Shown: piece by piece, positions 9,691 to 19,640 of the stretch
Layout: each line of letters begins with the position of its first letter
Position numbering within the stretch: position 1 is the stretch's first letter
Assembly: GCA_047967505.1 (NCBI GenBank)
Contig: CM106540.1
Length of the DNA: 64,000 nt
Reading direction: 5' to 3' (one strand)
Origin: Dipteris shenzhenensis
Lineage: Eukaryota > Polypodiophyta > Polypodiopsida > Gleicheniales
Notes under the pieces: model-generated
Database searches by the model: none
Told to the model about the DNA's origin: nothing
Seen by the model: the letters and a program-made list of their open reading frames with translations, nothing else
Made by a program: the position numbers and the translations under genes

Positions 9691-9990
9691 GTTTCTCGGT
9701 AGTCCAAGATAGGCAGGAGGAGAGGGTGGGGAGAATTCAACACTTGAGCCAAACGTTCAGCACCAAATAAACTTGCAATCCTTTGTTGATAGTTTATCTT
9801 AAGACCAAAAAGAATTACAATTTGAAGCTGAAATGAGGCACAAAAGGCTGATTAGGTACAAATGGATTCCTTGGTCGAAACATTACCAACCATAGCTGAG
9901 GCCTAGAAACCTTTGTAATGAGATTGTGAATAAACCATTCAGAATGAGCTTTTCCACAGGAATCAACAGGCAGATGTGCCAAATCTCCCC

Positions 9991-10293
9991 CTAAGCTTGG
10001 GGAGCATCCCACCCTTCAATGAAGGACACCGTTTTAATTACCTCTGAAGCAGCGAGTAGTTCGATCACCGCACAATGAGTAGAAGTAAAGTCAAAATCCT
10101 CCCAGCGTATCAATAGTTCTTCACCATGAATCATCCACGGTGTATCCTTCCACCTGTCATCTCCTTCAATAATGCACTGGACAATCAGCTGTTGAAGGTC
10201 GACATGAAGATCAAGGAAGACATCTCGTGCATTGGTAACCGTAAGGTGCGGGGGAACAGGCACCAATTCCTTAAACGCATCGAGAAGTGACAT
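9991..10293 (-). CDS. Short ORF in the gypsy 5' region, unknown
   Basis: 100 residues, acidic and hydrophobic (FKELVPVPPHLTVTNARDVF; WKDTPWMIHGEELLIRWEDF). It lies between the leader repeats and the extra RNase H and may be the N-terminal part of the same upstream protein, in another frame. I do not recognise it. Between 9,691 and 9,990 the frames are broken. Confidence 0.35.
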   Translation of the reverse strand: MSLLDAFKELVPVPPHLTVTNARDVFLDLHVDLQQLIVQCIIEGDDRWKDTPWMIHGEELLIRWEDFDFTSTHCAVIELLAASEVIKTVSFIEGWDAPQA

Positions 10294-10500
10294 AAATGTC
10301 CACCCTTCTTGTGAGGCGTGTGTTCGTGAAGTGAGCTTGGAGAAGTTTTGAATCGGCGATCTAGCAAGAGATGTGGATAGAGCACATAAAATGAAGTATT
10401 TTTGCTTTTTACAGCAAGAGCAAACTCCGTACGGTTAGAGAGTTACAGCTCCCGCGATTTCAATATATGAACAAAAATCATTACATTTTTACCACTTCCA

Positions 10501-10670
10501 ACTTGTTGGCCCAATGATAAGACTTTCTTTTGTGAAGGGGGAGGTCTTGGGTTCCAATCCTACTCTTTAATAAAAAGAGAGGAGAGGAGAGGAGAAGGAG
10601 AAGAGAAAGAGAAAGAGAAAGAGGAGAGATAAGGGGGGCACGGGATCTGCTATTACTCTTTTGTAGGGGC
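10501..10670 (+). mobile_element. tRNA-derived SINE-like insertion in the gypsy leader
   Basis: An A-box-like TTGGCCCAATGAT (10,506-10,518) and a B-box GGGTTCCAATCC (10,549-10,560) are about 30 bp apart in the plus direction, the layout of an RNA polymerase III promoter. A purine-rich GAGAGGA/GAAAGA tail (10,575-10,630) follows. It lies opposite to the gypsy transcript. The full boundaries and target duplication were not resolved. Confidence 0.45.
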
Positions 10671-10671
10671 T

Positions 10672-10890
10672 CAGAAAACAGTCCGCGACCAGAGGCCGCA
10701 GCAGTCCAGAGAACTGTCGCATAGGTGAGCGCAGAAAACAGTCTGCAACCAGAAGTCACAGCAGTCCAGAGAACTGTCGCACAGAAACTGTCCACAACCA
10801 GAAATCGCAACAGTCCAGAGAACTGTCACGTGGGTGAACGCAGAAAACTGTCCGCAACCAGAAATCGTAGTAGTCCAGAGAACTGTCGCA
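10672..10890. repeat. Minisatellite in the gypsy leader, about 3.7 copies of 57-60 bp
   Basis: Units start CAGAAAACAGTCCGCGACC and contain GCAGTCCAGAGAACTGTCGC, at about 10,672, 10,732, 10,784 and 10,842. Each unit has the small palindrome CAGTCCAGAGAACTG. They lie between the primer site and the upstream ORF, a place where packaging or translation signals may sit. Confidence 0.85.
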
Positions 10891-11006
10891 CACGAGATGC
10901 ACGAATCGAATGCACGCGCAGTAGCTTAGAAAGTGCACAGATGCTATAGTTTTGTAGATGTAACCCATACGAGTAGAAGATTCGCCACTAGCCATGGAGA
11001 TTCGTA

Positions 11007-11023
11007 TCCCAGCAGCCACACCA
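11007..11023 (-). other. Gypsy primer binding site, matches tRNA-His
   Basis: On the minus strand, four bases after the LTR, the sequence begins TGGTGTGGCTGCTGGGA. Its complement, TCCCAGCAGCCACACCA, equals the 3' end of plant tRNA-His as I remember it (GTGGCTG acceptor strand plus CCA). A tRNA database comparison would settle this. Known plant Ty3 elements mostly use iMet, Asp, Lys or Arg tRNAs. Confidence 0.65.
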
Positions 11024-11027
11024 AAAC

Positions 11028-12020
11028 TTTTAGTCCGAAAAGTAATCGAGACCAGAGGCTAGAGGCTAAGAATGGCGACGCTCAAAGGCCATAGAGAAGA
11101 GGAGATCATGAGAGCGAAGGGATGTCATAGGAGTGAAAAAGAAATTAGAAGTGGAGGGAAGGAAAAGGGAGACTATGACACAAGGGGAAAGGGAGAGGGG
11201 GAAGAGAAGCATGTACATAATAGGAAGAGGAATGTTGAGATGTAGACATTAAGGGAAGTGAACCATACTTTATTTGAAAGAAGGGGTGAGAGGGAAATAT
11301 CAAAATACTAGCTAGGTGGCTTTACAAGAATGAGCGTGTCCCATCAAGGAATAGCCCCTTCCTTTTATAGCCAAAAGAGGGGGTCTCTCCACATTAATGT
11401 ATCCTCCCACATGCATGGTGTGTGTGGAAAAGTCTCCCATGTGGGCTAGGTGGTTACGCACTCTCAATTGTGTGCGACAACCCTTTGCCTCAATTTTCCA
11501 CATAAATCAAGCCCCATATCTCAAGTCTATGATACTCCCTTGGTCTCTTTCCAATTTTATAATATGTTCAAACCTCTAGGAGGACAAGTGGAGGGTTGGC
11601 ACAAGGAATCTTGCCACCTCATCCTACTTTCCCCCATTATTTAACTAGCTCTCTTGGTCCTTCTATACCTCCCCCACATGGACCTATCCCATATGGAGGG
11701 AATAACTCAATATAATATCTATCTCCACCTATTTTATATTGCTTCTCCCATGGACTTTGAGCCATATCTCACTAAATGCAGCCTAGGTGGAGGGGTGGCA
11801 CATGGAGGAGCCATGCCACCTTGCATTTTATAATATTACTATCATGGATTATGTACAACACACCTTATGGGTCCTCTTACATGGAAGGGTGGCACATGGT
11901 CATGCCCTGCCACCTCAACCTTGGGCCCTATGCACACCATATTTTATTATACTATTGCCACATATACAAACACACATACATATTAATGCCTTTTTTCCTT
12001 AGACAATTTTATCCATAACA
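11028..12020 (-). repeat. Gypsy 5' LTR (993 bp)
   Basis: Same length as the 3' copy with about 11 substitutions. It begins on the minus strand with TGTTATGGATAAAATTG at 12,020 and contains TATAAAAGG at 11,361-11,369. It is followed by the primer site. Confidence 0.92.
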
Positions 12021-12024
12021 CTAC

Positions 12025-13726
12025 CTGATCCTCTGTGCTGACATAAACTAGATCAATAAGACCTAGTAAAACCTTCTCTCGTACATAGTGATAATGCACC
12101 TCAATGTGCTTTGTTCTAGCATGATAGACTGGGTTATTTGCCAAGTGTATATTGCTCATGTTGTCACAATAAATGACAACTGGCCCATCTGTAGACTGAT
12201 GCATATCATAGAGTAGCTTATGCAACCAAGCTACCTCACATGTAGCCATTGCTATACCCCTGTACTCAGCCTTTGTGCTCGACAAGGCAACTGTAGGCTA
12301 TTTCTTGCTGCTCCAAGTGACTGTAGCACTCCCAAAAGAGAACACATATCCACTGGTAGATCGTCTATCAGAAATACTACCATCCCAATCAGCATCAGTG
12401 TATCCATGCAACTATATCTGAACCCCAGCCTCATAAAATAGTCCATACTGCAATGTGGACTTCACATACCTGAGTATGCATCTAGCCGCATCCAAATGCG
12501 GTTTCCTTGGAGCCTGCATAAACTGACTTACCAACCCAACAGCATAGCTCAAATCTGGCCTAGTAATAGTCGTGTAAATCAAACTTCCTACTATGCGTCT
12601 GTACATAGTAGGGTCTTCCAAAAGCTCACCTGCATCTACGCTCAGCTTCACATTCTGCTCCAAAGGAACTGAAATAGGCTTACAGCCTGTCATCCCATAT
12701 TTGGACGGCATGTCCAGTCCATACTGCCTCTGCAAGAGCTGTATCCCACTTCGTGATCTAATCACCTCAATGCCCAAGAAATAACACAGCTCTCCCAAAT
12801 CCTTCATCTCAAACTTCTACCTCAATAGCATTTTCACATGAAGGATATCTTCATCACTATCACCTGTGATGATCAAATCATCAACATAAATGACAAGCAG
12901 CATAATCCCTTTCTCTGTTTTTCTCACATAGAGTGAGAAATCTGCCTTGGAAATCTGAAAGCCAATAGTGACAAGATACTGTCCTATCTTGTCGGACCAT
13001 GCTCTAGGTGCTTGCTTCAAGCCATACAAGGCTTTCTTCAACCCTGCAAACAAACTCAGGATGAATAGCATGAACATAACCTGCTGGCTACTCCATAAAG
13101 ACCTCTTCTTGCAAATCACCATGCAAGAAGGCATTCTTTACATCCATCTGATGTAAAGACCAACCCTTTGATGCAGCCATAGCAATGGCTGCTCTTACGG
13201 TTGCCATCCTTGCAGCCGGGCTAAAAGTTTCTTCATAATCAATGCCATATGTCTGTGCATACCCCTTGACAACTAATCTTGCCTTGTATCTATTCACAGA
13301 ACCATCTGCATTGTGCTTGATCTTATAAACCCACTTACAGCCAATTGCATTCTTGTCTTTAGGCAAAGGCACCAATTCCCATGTAGCAATTGCATCCAAG
13401 GCATCCATTTCTTCATCCATGGCTTTCTCCCATTTTTCATTTCCCATGGCTTGCTCAAAAGAAGTGGGTTCTGGTTCATGTATCACTTTGACCATATAGG
13501 CATAGTGAATGGTTGTAAATGCATCATATTTCAGCCTATTCACAGGATACCTAACCCTGGTAGAACTGCGCAAAATAGGCTCACTTCCAGGTGCTCTCAA
13601 AACATCCTTGGTTTTCCTTACTCCAGGTGTAACAACATAAGGAATACCCAACTCATCATCAATGCTCTGTTCTGAGCCACTGAATTCCCCATCCACACAA
13701 GAGTGACCTGCATTCACATCAAACAT
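12025..13726 (-). pseudogene. Copia pol: reverse transcriptase and RNase H
   Basis: The RT begins with [20 protein letters not shown] and [20 protein letters not shown], then [19 protein letters not shown] (13,100). A frameshift follows before YGLKQAPRAWSDK and the catalytic VIYVDDLIITG (about 12,880). A stop near 12,810 precedes KDLGELCYFLGIEVIRSRSG and RRIVGSLIYTTITRPDLSYA. RNase H follows in a further frame: SSTKAEYRGIAMATCEVAWL, IYCDNMSNIHLANNP and HIEVHYHYVREKV. The frame ends at STEDQV where the gypsy element entered. Catalytic residues are present, but at least three frame breaks make it inactive. Confidence 0.9.
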
Positions 13727-13986
13727 GGGCTGATCTACCTTCTCTTTTCCTTTTCGTGATACCTACATACCACTCTCTGCATTGCTTTGAGGAGATTCTC
13801 CTGATCTCAATCTGCCTGTCCATGGCGAAGTATGTGAACCACTGCTAGATGACACTGTAGGTCCACTGATATTTTGTGATTGCTGCTGTGAATTCTGTGT
13901 AGCATTACCATTTTGTGCATCTACATCAATCATCACATTTATTGGTTTATACCAGCTACTCATCTCATAAAAAACAACATCTCTGC

Positions 13987-14850
13987 TCACTGTAAACTTA
14001 CGAGTAGAAGGGTTATAGCATCTATACCCTTTCTGCTGCGCAGAGAATAACCAATAAAGATGCACTTCTCAGCTTTTGGATCCAGCTTGGACCTCAACTC
14101 ATCAGGCACATGGACATAGGCAATGCAACCAAAAATTTTCAAATGAGAAATATCTGGTTTCCTACCAGTATACATCTCCTCTGGCGTCGTGCCATGTATT
14201 GCTGCAGTGGGAGGAGAGTGGGAGTCCTGTTCATTATATAAACTGCTGTAGCAACTGCTTCAGCCCAATAATAATCTGGTAGATCTTTTTCATTTAGCAT
14301 AGCCTGAGATACCTCTCCAATATGCCTCTTTTTCCTTTCTACAATTCCATTTTGCTGTGGGGTATGACTGCATGAATATTGCTGCTTTATACCATGCTCC
14401 TGCAAGAACCTTGCAAACTCATTTGAGAGGTACTCTCCCCCTCCATCTGACCTTAGGCATTTTATTTGCAGGCCTGTTTCTTTTTTAACCATAGCTTTGA
14501 AAGCTTTGAAGTGCCCAAACACTTCACTTTTCTTTTTCATAAAATACACCCAAAGTTTTCTGCTGAAGTCATCAATAAATGTGACAAAATAGTGACAGCC
14601 ACATATAGATGCAGCTTTAGTAGTCCACACATCAGAGTGGATTAATTCCAATGGCTTTTTACTCTCTTGAACATGCCTAGGAAAAGGTTTCCTTGCCTGT
14701 TTCCCAAATTGACAGGCTTCACAAACCTTGTGCATTTCTGCAACCTTGAATTTAGGCAATCCTGCAACAGTATTTTAGGCTTGCATTGATTTAAGTCACT
14801 GTATATTAACATGACCAATGCGTTTGTGCCAGATATCAATATCTGCAACT
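13987..14850 (-). pseudogene. Copia pol: integrase
   Basis: The zinc-binding region has WHKRIGHVNIQ in the upstream frame (about 14,800), then CEACQFGKQARKPF. The catalytic core shows IHSDVWTTKAA (Asp), CLRSDGGGEYLSNEF (Asp) and PQQNGIVERKKRHIGEVSQA (Glu), followed by YWAEAVATAVYIMNRTP. A shift near 14,150 moves the C-terminal part, HLKIFGCIAYVHVPDELRSK, into another frame (13,987-14,175). The linker 13,763-13,985 is Ser/Gln-rich. Confidence 0.9.
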
Positions 14851-15422
14851 ACACCGGTCCCACGTGCAAACATTACTGCACTCAATTCAAGCATGTCGGC
14901 ATCCAACGTAAACATCCTGCCCTTCTTCTTTCCTTTTGCTATCAAGCGACCATTATTTTTCATATCCTCAACAAAGCATCCATGAGGATTAAATCTGACT
15001 TGCAAGCCCTGCTCAACCATCTGACCAACAGAAACCAGGTTCTTGGTGATGTTCGGGACATGAAATACATCAGACAAGTATTTCTTTTTGCCATCCTGCA
15101 TGGACAAAGGAATTTTGCCAATCTGCACAATAGGATGTGCAGTATCATCACCAGTCTCCACAAATCCTAGTTTTTCCATTTTCCTTGCATCCTGCATCCA
15201 TTCAGCATGACCTGTCATGTGGTTTGACGCACCTGAGTCAACATACCACACATCATTGCTTTCTTCTGCACTTGTCACACAATTTGTCATATGCTGCACC
15301 ATAAACAAATGCTCATTTCTGTCATCACCCTCTCTACTAGAGGATGCATAATTGCCTTGCTGTAATTTTCCATTCATAATGTCATTCTGCTTTTTGTAGC
15401 AGTCTTTAGCCATATGCCCCAT
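14796..15422 (-). CDS. Copia Gag C-terminus, protease and pre-integrase
   Basis: 208 residues in one frame. The CCHC knuckle CYYCGKMGHMAKDC straddles the frame change at about 15,400-15,445. The protease active site VWYVDSGASNHMTGHAEWM is at about 15,230. The gag-pre-integrase domain IDIWHKRIGHVNI ends the ORF. The protease Asp-Ser-Gly triad is intact. Confidence 0.88.
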   Translation of the reverse strand: MGHMAKDCYKKQNDIMNGKLQQGNYASSSREGDDRNEHLFMVQHMTNCVTSAEESNDVWYVDSGASNHMTGHAEWMQDARKMEKLGFVETGDDTAHPIVQIGKIPLSMQDGKKKYLSDVFHVPNITKNLVSVGQMVEQGLQVRFNPHGCFVEDMKNNGRLIAKGKKKGRMFTLDADMLELSAVMFARGTGVVADIDIWHKRIGHVNIQ

Positions 15423-16265
15423 TTTACCACAGTAGTAGCATTCAACATTGCTGTTTGCATTTTGGCCTCTCTGCCATCCACCACGACCTCTTTGGCTCCC
15501 CTTCCTCTAGAGTTACCACGTCCTCCTGCATAGGACTGGTTTTCTTGCATTTGCTGCATATTCTGATTTCTACCACGGCCTGCAGATCGGCCTCCTCTAC
15601 CTCTGCCTCTACCTCTACCAGCATTTGAGTAGAAGATAGTTTCTTTTGAAGTTCCTGCTAAAGAAGATGCACCACCATTTCTCTGCTCTTCAGAAATTAG
15701 AAGAGCAATCAACTCCTCAAAATCAGGAAATTTTTCACGGACGGCAATGGATGTCCGGAACTGTGCATAATCCTTTCCTAGACCATTCAAGGTCACAGAA
15801 ACTAAATCGTCATCATCCACTGGCGACCCAATGGAAGCAAGTGCATCTGCAATTTTCTTCACCTTCATGTGGTAGTCATTGATGCTCATATTTTCTCTCT
15901 GCACATTGTGCAGCTCCTGCTTGAGCGCTGCATTTTCCTGGCTTGCGTATTTGTGCTGTACATTTTTGCCAAAGTATCCCATGCCTCCTTTGGCGTACTT
16001 GCATCCTGAATATGCACAATCATGGAGTCCGAAATACTGATAGACAGCCAGTACATAACTTTCCTGGCTCTCTCATGCCATCCTTTAAATGCCTGCATTT
16101 CCTGTTGATTGGGAACATTAGGAAGAACAGGTTTTCTTCATTTCCTGAAATGAACTCCCAATAGCCTTTTCCCATGAGGAAATTCGTCATTCTAAACTTC
16201 CATGCCTGGAAGTTGTTCTTGTCAAGCTTTTCAATGACAATCTGTGAAAGAGAATCAGATGCCAT
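15374..16265 (-). pseudogene. Copia Gag
   Basis: It starts at the ATG at 16,265 (MASDSLSQIVIEKLDKNNFQ, then KFRMTNFLMGKGYWEFI), the standard copia Gag N-terminus. A first frameshift near 16,120 leads to AFKGWHERARKVMYWLSISI (16,020-16,098). A second leads to LKQELHNVQRENMSINDYH and FRTSIAVREKFPDFEELIAL. A Gly-Arg-rich RNA-binding stretch (GRGRGRGGRSAGRGR) precedes the knuckle. The leader 16,266-16,783 has no coding sequence. Confidence 0.88.
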
Positions 16266-16783
16266 TTTAGAACACCGCAAAATATTCTGTCACTGCAAAA
16301 AACACAGCTTTTGCCTCACACGAGCAGATCTGCAAAACTGACGAAAGTGGTATTTCACCACACAGTCACTTCCTAGTGACGATTTTGCATCAATAGGCAA
16401 CAAGCATGAATCTGCAACTCCCAATATCTCTGCGCACAGGCATACGATGCAATTTCTGTGGCAACTTTTCACCGACCTGTAGAGCAGTGGTCGCACAGCA
16501 AAAACAGGGCCTTTTTCTGAGTGCCTGCAGAGAACTTCCACCTCCAAAACGACCTCGAATCAAAAAAATGAAGTCACCGTGAGCTTTGCCCTCACCCGCA
16601 GCATATAATGCCCTCTCGCCACACCGCGAAGGGCGTCTCAATATGAGACAGTGCGCTCTTGCACGTCCAGCTGTGCTACTTGCAGAGATTTGCTCCCAAA
16701 CTCGAAAAGGAAAGCAACACTAGTCCTCTTACCAGGACACTGCGAACTTGGTTTGCTTTCTTGAGTTCCTTACCACAAACAAG

Positions 16784-16795
16784 GCTCTGATACCA
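16784..16795 (-). other. Copia primer binding site (initiator tRNA-Met)
   Basis: The minus strand reads TGGTATCAGAGC directly after the 5' LTR, the canonical copia site complementary to initiator tRNA-Met. Confidence 0.95.
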
Positions 16796-17156
16796 TGTGA
16801 AGATAGTGGGAGAGAGGGAAGGAGTCTCACTTGCGGCTTTCTCACATGCACAATGGGGGAATACACACAAAGGTGGAGGCTGAAAACAGTTTTCCTCTTC
16901 TTAGTTGTGAAAGCCAAAAGAACTCAAGTACAAAGAAAATAGAAGAACCCTATATGTGGGTCTCAAACTCAACTAACTAAGGTGGCATACTAACTGAGCC
17001 ACAAACTAGAGTAGATAAGGATAGCTGTCATCCAGCTATTATTCGTGGGCGGTGTACCAACCGCATCTCCAGCTAACAAGTCGGTGACATAAATACACAA
17101 CGGTCACCCTGGCATATCGCGAGTGGAGCTCGCGAGTGGAGCTCAATATCTCAACA
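16796..17156 (-). repeat. Copia 5' LTR (361 bp)
   Basis: Pairs with 2,673-3,025. It has a 13 bp tandem duplication (GAGTGGAGCTCGC) near 17,122-17,146 and a 5 bp deletion relative to the other copy. Confidence 0.95.
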
Positions 17157-17176
17157 TTATTTGTGTCCCTGACTGA

Positions 17177-17247
<71 letters not shown>

Positions 17248-17300
17248 CTCAATCTCTCTTGCACACTCTAATTGCTATCTATCTCTGTCACACTCTCTCT
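17157..17300. repeat. Copia target duplication TTATT and (CT)n array
   Basis: TTATT at 17,157-17,161 repeats 2,668-2,672. The sequence then continues the pre-insertion site: TTTGTGTCCCTGACTGATC and a CT run at about 17,177-17,244, the same compound unit as left of the element. Confidence 0.9.
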
Positions 17301-17564
17301 CTCTTGCACAATACAGATATACAAATATCCACACAAATGAAAATTACAAATATTTATCGCTTTATCATTCATAGACCATAGAGAGCCATCAATCTAGAGG
17401 TCCAAACTTAATAAATAAAATCTTATGAAACAACACTTTGTATTATTTATGATTTCTGTTCATACATGTAACGATGCCTCATTGCCAAGTGCATTGTTGA
17501 AGCACTAAGGATCCAAGCAACTAGATATTATGAAATACCTACTACCATCATGTCTCTACTATCT

Positions 17565-18871
17565 CTAGAGTATGGGGAGGGGGCAACAATTCTTACAAAG
17601 GCTACTTGTCTCATCCCTATATCTAGCCTTGTGATTATCAAGTCTAAAATAATAGTCTTGGGGAGGGCTTGCTATTGCCAATTGCAATTCTTCCCTGATA
17701 AATCGCATGGTCCACTCCTCTTCCAATTCCAACGTTAGATCAGGATGTCCTTGCCGATAAATTAATACCTCAACAATATGACTATGTGTCCTATTGTGCA
17801 GATCATCATCCATTTCTTCCCATTGTAGGTTCTTCCATCTAAACTTTCTATATGTGAAATTCATGCAGAGATTTTCCCTTCCAATGAAATACCTACAAAA
17901 TTTGGGATCTGTAAATACATACTATCCTGATCATTTTTAATACAAACAAGAATTGTAAGATGTGCTCACCAAAATGTCACATCTGATGTGTTCAATCGAC
18001 ATTGTACTAAATCTTCAACATGACATGTTCTTGTTGTCCATCCATTGTCAAATAGCTCACACAGCCAGTCCAATTTTAAGCTCTTGCAAGTGTAAGTAAT
18101 CTTTGTTTTCCTTAATTTCCTACAACTTGCAAAGAAATCAACAAAGCATGGAAATGGAAGAAACCAACTCAGCCTAGCATTTCTTCCACCAGTAGTTGGC
18201 TTCATAGCATTTCTCACATCATTAAACATTCTATTTCTATATGATTCACTTATCTCCATGCTTGAAAATGGCCATTCTGGACTATTAAAAGAAGGAAAGG
18301 GAAGAGATTATAATCTACCATACTGTCCTTCATCTGGCACAATGAACATTGAGTCATAGAAGAAGATCCCGTCCTTTTTTAATTTTGATCGTGTGCAACC
18401 TTCATACTGAAGACTCTTGCTCAACATGGAGAACATGCAACACCCCAATCACACATGTTGTAGGCTCCCACTCTTTGTAAGTAGATGGATATAAATCTGT
18501 AAAACAAATACAAGGCACAAGAGAGTTGTGTCAAAGTCCCCAAATAAATGCAAATACTCTAAAATGCAAATGAAGTACTATTACACTTTGAAAAAGTTAC
18601 AATTGCGCCTATGTTATGGAAGTCCTACATTTGGATGCATGTATATGTTTGCATGGGTAAAGACATGCTAAATATATATCTGTGTCACTGTGTTACTGTG
18701 AGGAGAAATTTCAAAATCTAAGGTCCTTCCCTTCCAATGTTTGGAGATGTCCATTGCATATTTTCGACCCACTTTATAGCACCCACGATTAGTGGGTTGC
18801 ATTGTGATCCAATAATATTTCCTGTAGAGTTGAGGAATCCATTCCCCATGCTCATCCATTACATCCTTCAA
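17565..18871 (-). pseudogene. Broken multi-exon gene of unknown function
   Basis: Minus-strand coding segments follow one another. At 18,668-18,871 are EWIPQLYRKYYWITMQP and MDISKHWKGRTLDFEIS, with a possible GTAACA donor. An acceptor TTTTACAG at 18,497 leads to LYPSTYKEWEPTTC. After a frameshift near 18,405 come KDGIFFYDSMFIVPDEG, a TAA near 18,305, then the same frame to RLNTSDVTFW. A 77 bp intron (17,893-17,969, GTGAGC...TTTGTAG) joins in phase to YFIGRENLCMNFTYRKFRW and an acidic C-terminus. The good intron and long frames argue for real coding history. One stop and one shift argue for decay. I do not recognise the family; it may be host-derived or a transposon gene. Confidence 0.5.
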
Positions 18872-18959
18872 TACAACAGACTATAAACTTCTTCTATATC
18901 TATCATTTTCTACTTCCATAGTTTCTGCCCCTGTACCATATGATTAAAATTAGCTTTTT

Positions 18960-19054
18960 CTACCTCTTTCTACTTCCATAGACCCTCAAAATTTATATCT
19001 TCTCTTCTCTCTTTCTCTATCCCTCTCTTTCTCTTTCTCTTTCTCTTTCTCTGC

Positions 19055-19096
<42 letters not shown>

Positions 19097-19373
19097 TCCC
19101 CTCCTTCCCTCTCTCCTTTAACTAAACCTCTCACACAAACAAACATCAAATATTTAGTTTAAGATATGCTCTCTTCTTGCTCTGTTTCTCCACAAACAAA
19201 GAAAACATTATCAAGACCATATCACTCTCTATCTCCCTCCCAAAACTCTTTGATTAGGATCGCTTTTTCTTCCTTCTTTCTCAAATACTTCTAAAACCTA
19301 GCAGTTTGAAATACAATCTCTATCTCTCTCCCTCAATCATCCCCTCAAATGGAAGAAAACATAGCAGTTTAAA

Positions 19374-19452
<79 letters not shown>

Positions 19453-19558
19453 TCCTCTATTTATCCCTCCTATATTATCGAAGAAATAAATGACTATTTT
19501 ATGTCTCTCTCCCTCACTCATCCCCTCAAACAAATAAAAAAGCATAGCAGTTTCAAAT

Positions 19559-19636
<78 letters not shown>

Positions 19637-19640
19637 CCTC
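18960..19640. repeat. (CT)n arrays in a duplicated compound unit
   Basis: Pure CT runs lie at about 19,056-19,092, 19,378-19,449 and 19,562-19,624. The last two are preceded by related spacers (CATAGCAGTTT with AAATAT, CATCCCCTCAAA) and followed by TCTATTTATCCCTCCTATA or a variant. The unit is about 185 bp. Confidence 0.9.

Larger units (their letters stand above)
3124..12020 (-). mobile_element. Ty3/gypsy LTR retrotransposon nested in the copia element, with extra RNase H upstream of gag
   Basis: An 8.9 kb element on the minus strand has two 993 bp LTRs (about 11 substitutions between them), a polypurine tract, a primer site and gag-protease-RT-RNase H-integrase in gypsy order. There is no chromodomain after the integrase, so it belongs with the non-chromovirus (Tat/Athila-like) side. 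Upstream of gag lies an additional coding region with a second RNase H domain and a CCHC knuckle. Frameshifts and nonsense codons in pol and in the upstream ORF suggest this copy is not autonomous. It must be younger than the copia element it interrupts, although LTR divergences (about 1.1% and 0.9%) are similar. Confidence 0.95.
2673..17156 (-). mobile_element. Ty1/copia LTR retrotransposon, full length, split by a nested gypsy element
   Basis: Both LTRs, the primer site, the polypurine tract and a 5 bp target duplication (TTATT at 2,668-2,672 and 17,157-17,161) are present, so this is one insertion on the minus strand. Without the nested element it is about 5.6 kb. Domain order from 5' is gag with CCHC knuckle, protease, integrase, reverse transcriptase and RNase H, the copia order. 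The gypsy element at 3,124-12,020 sits inside the last part of the pol frame, between the codons for STEDQV and ADIF. The LTRs differ by about three substitutions and two indels over 350 bp, so the insertion is recent, yet the polyprotein carries several frameshifts. Confidence 0.95.

Noticed and set aside
18277-18318. A 37-42 bp intron in the unknown gene remnant
   Set aside because: Too short for a plant intron. The reading frame continues through with a single TAA, so a nonsense mutation explains it better.
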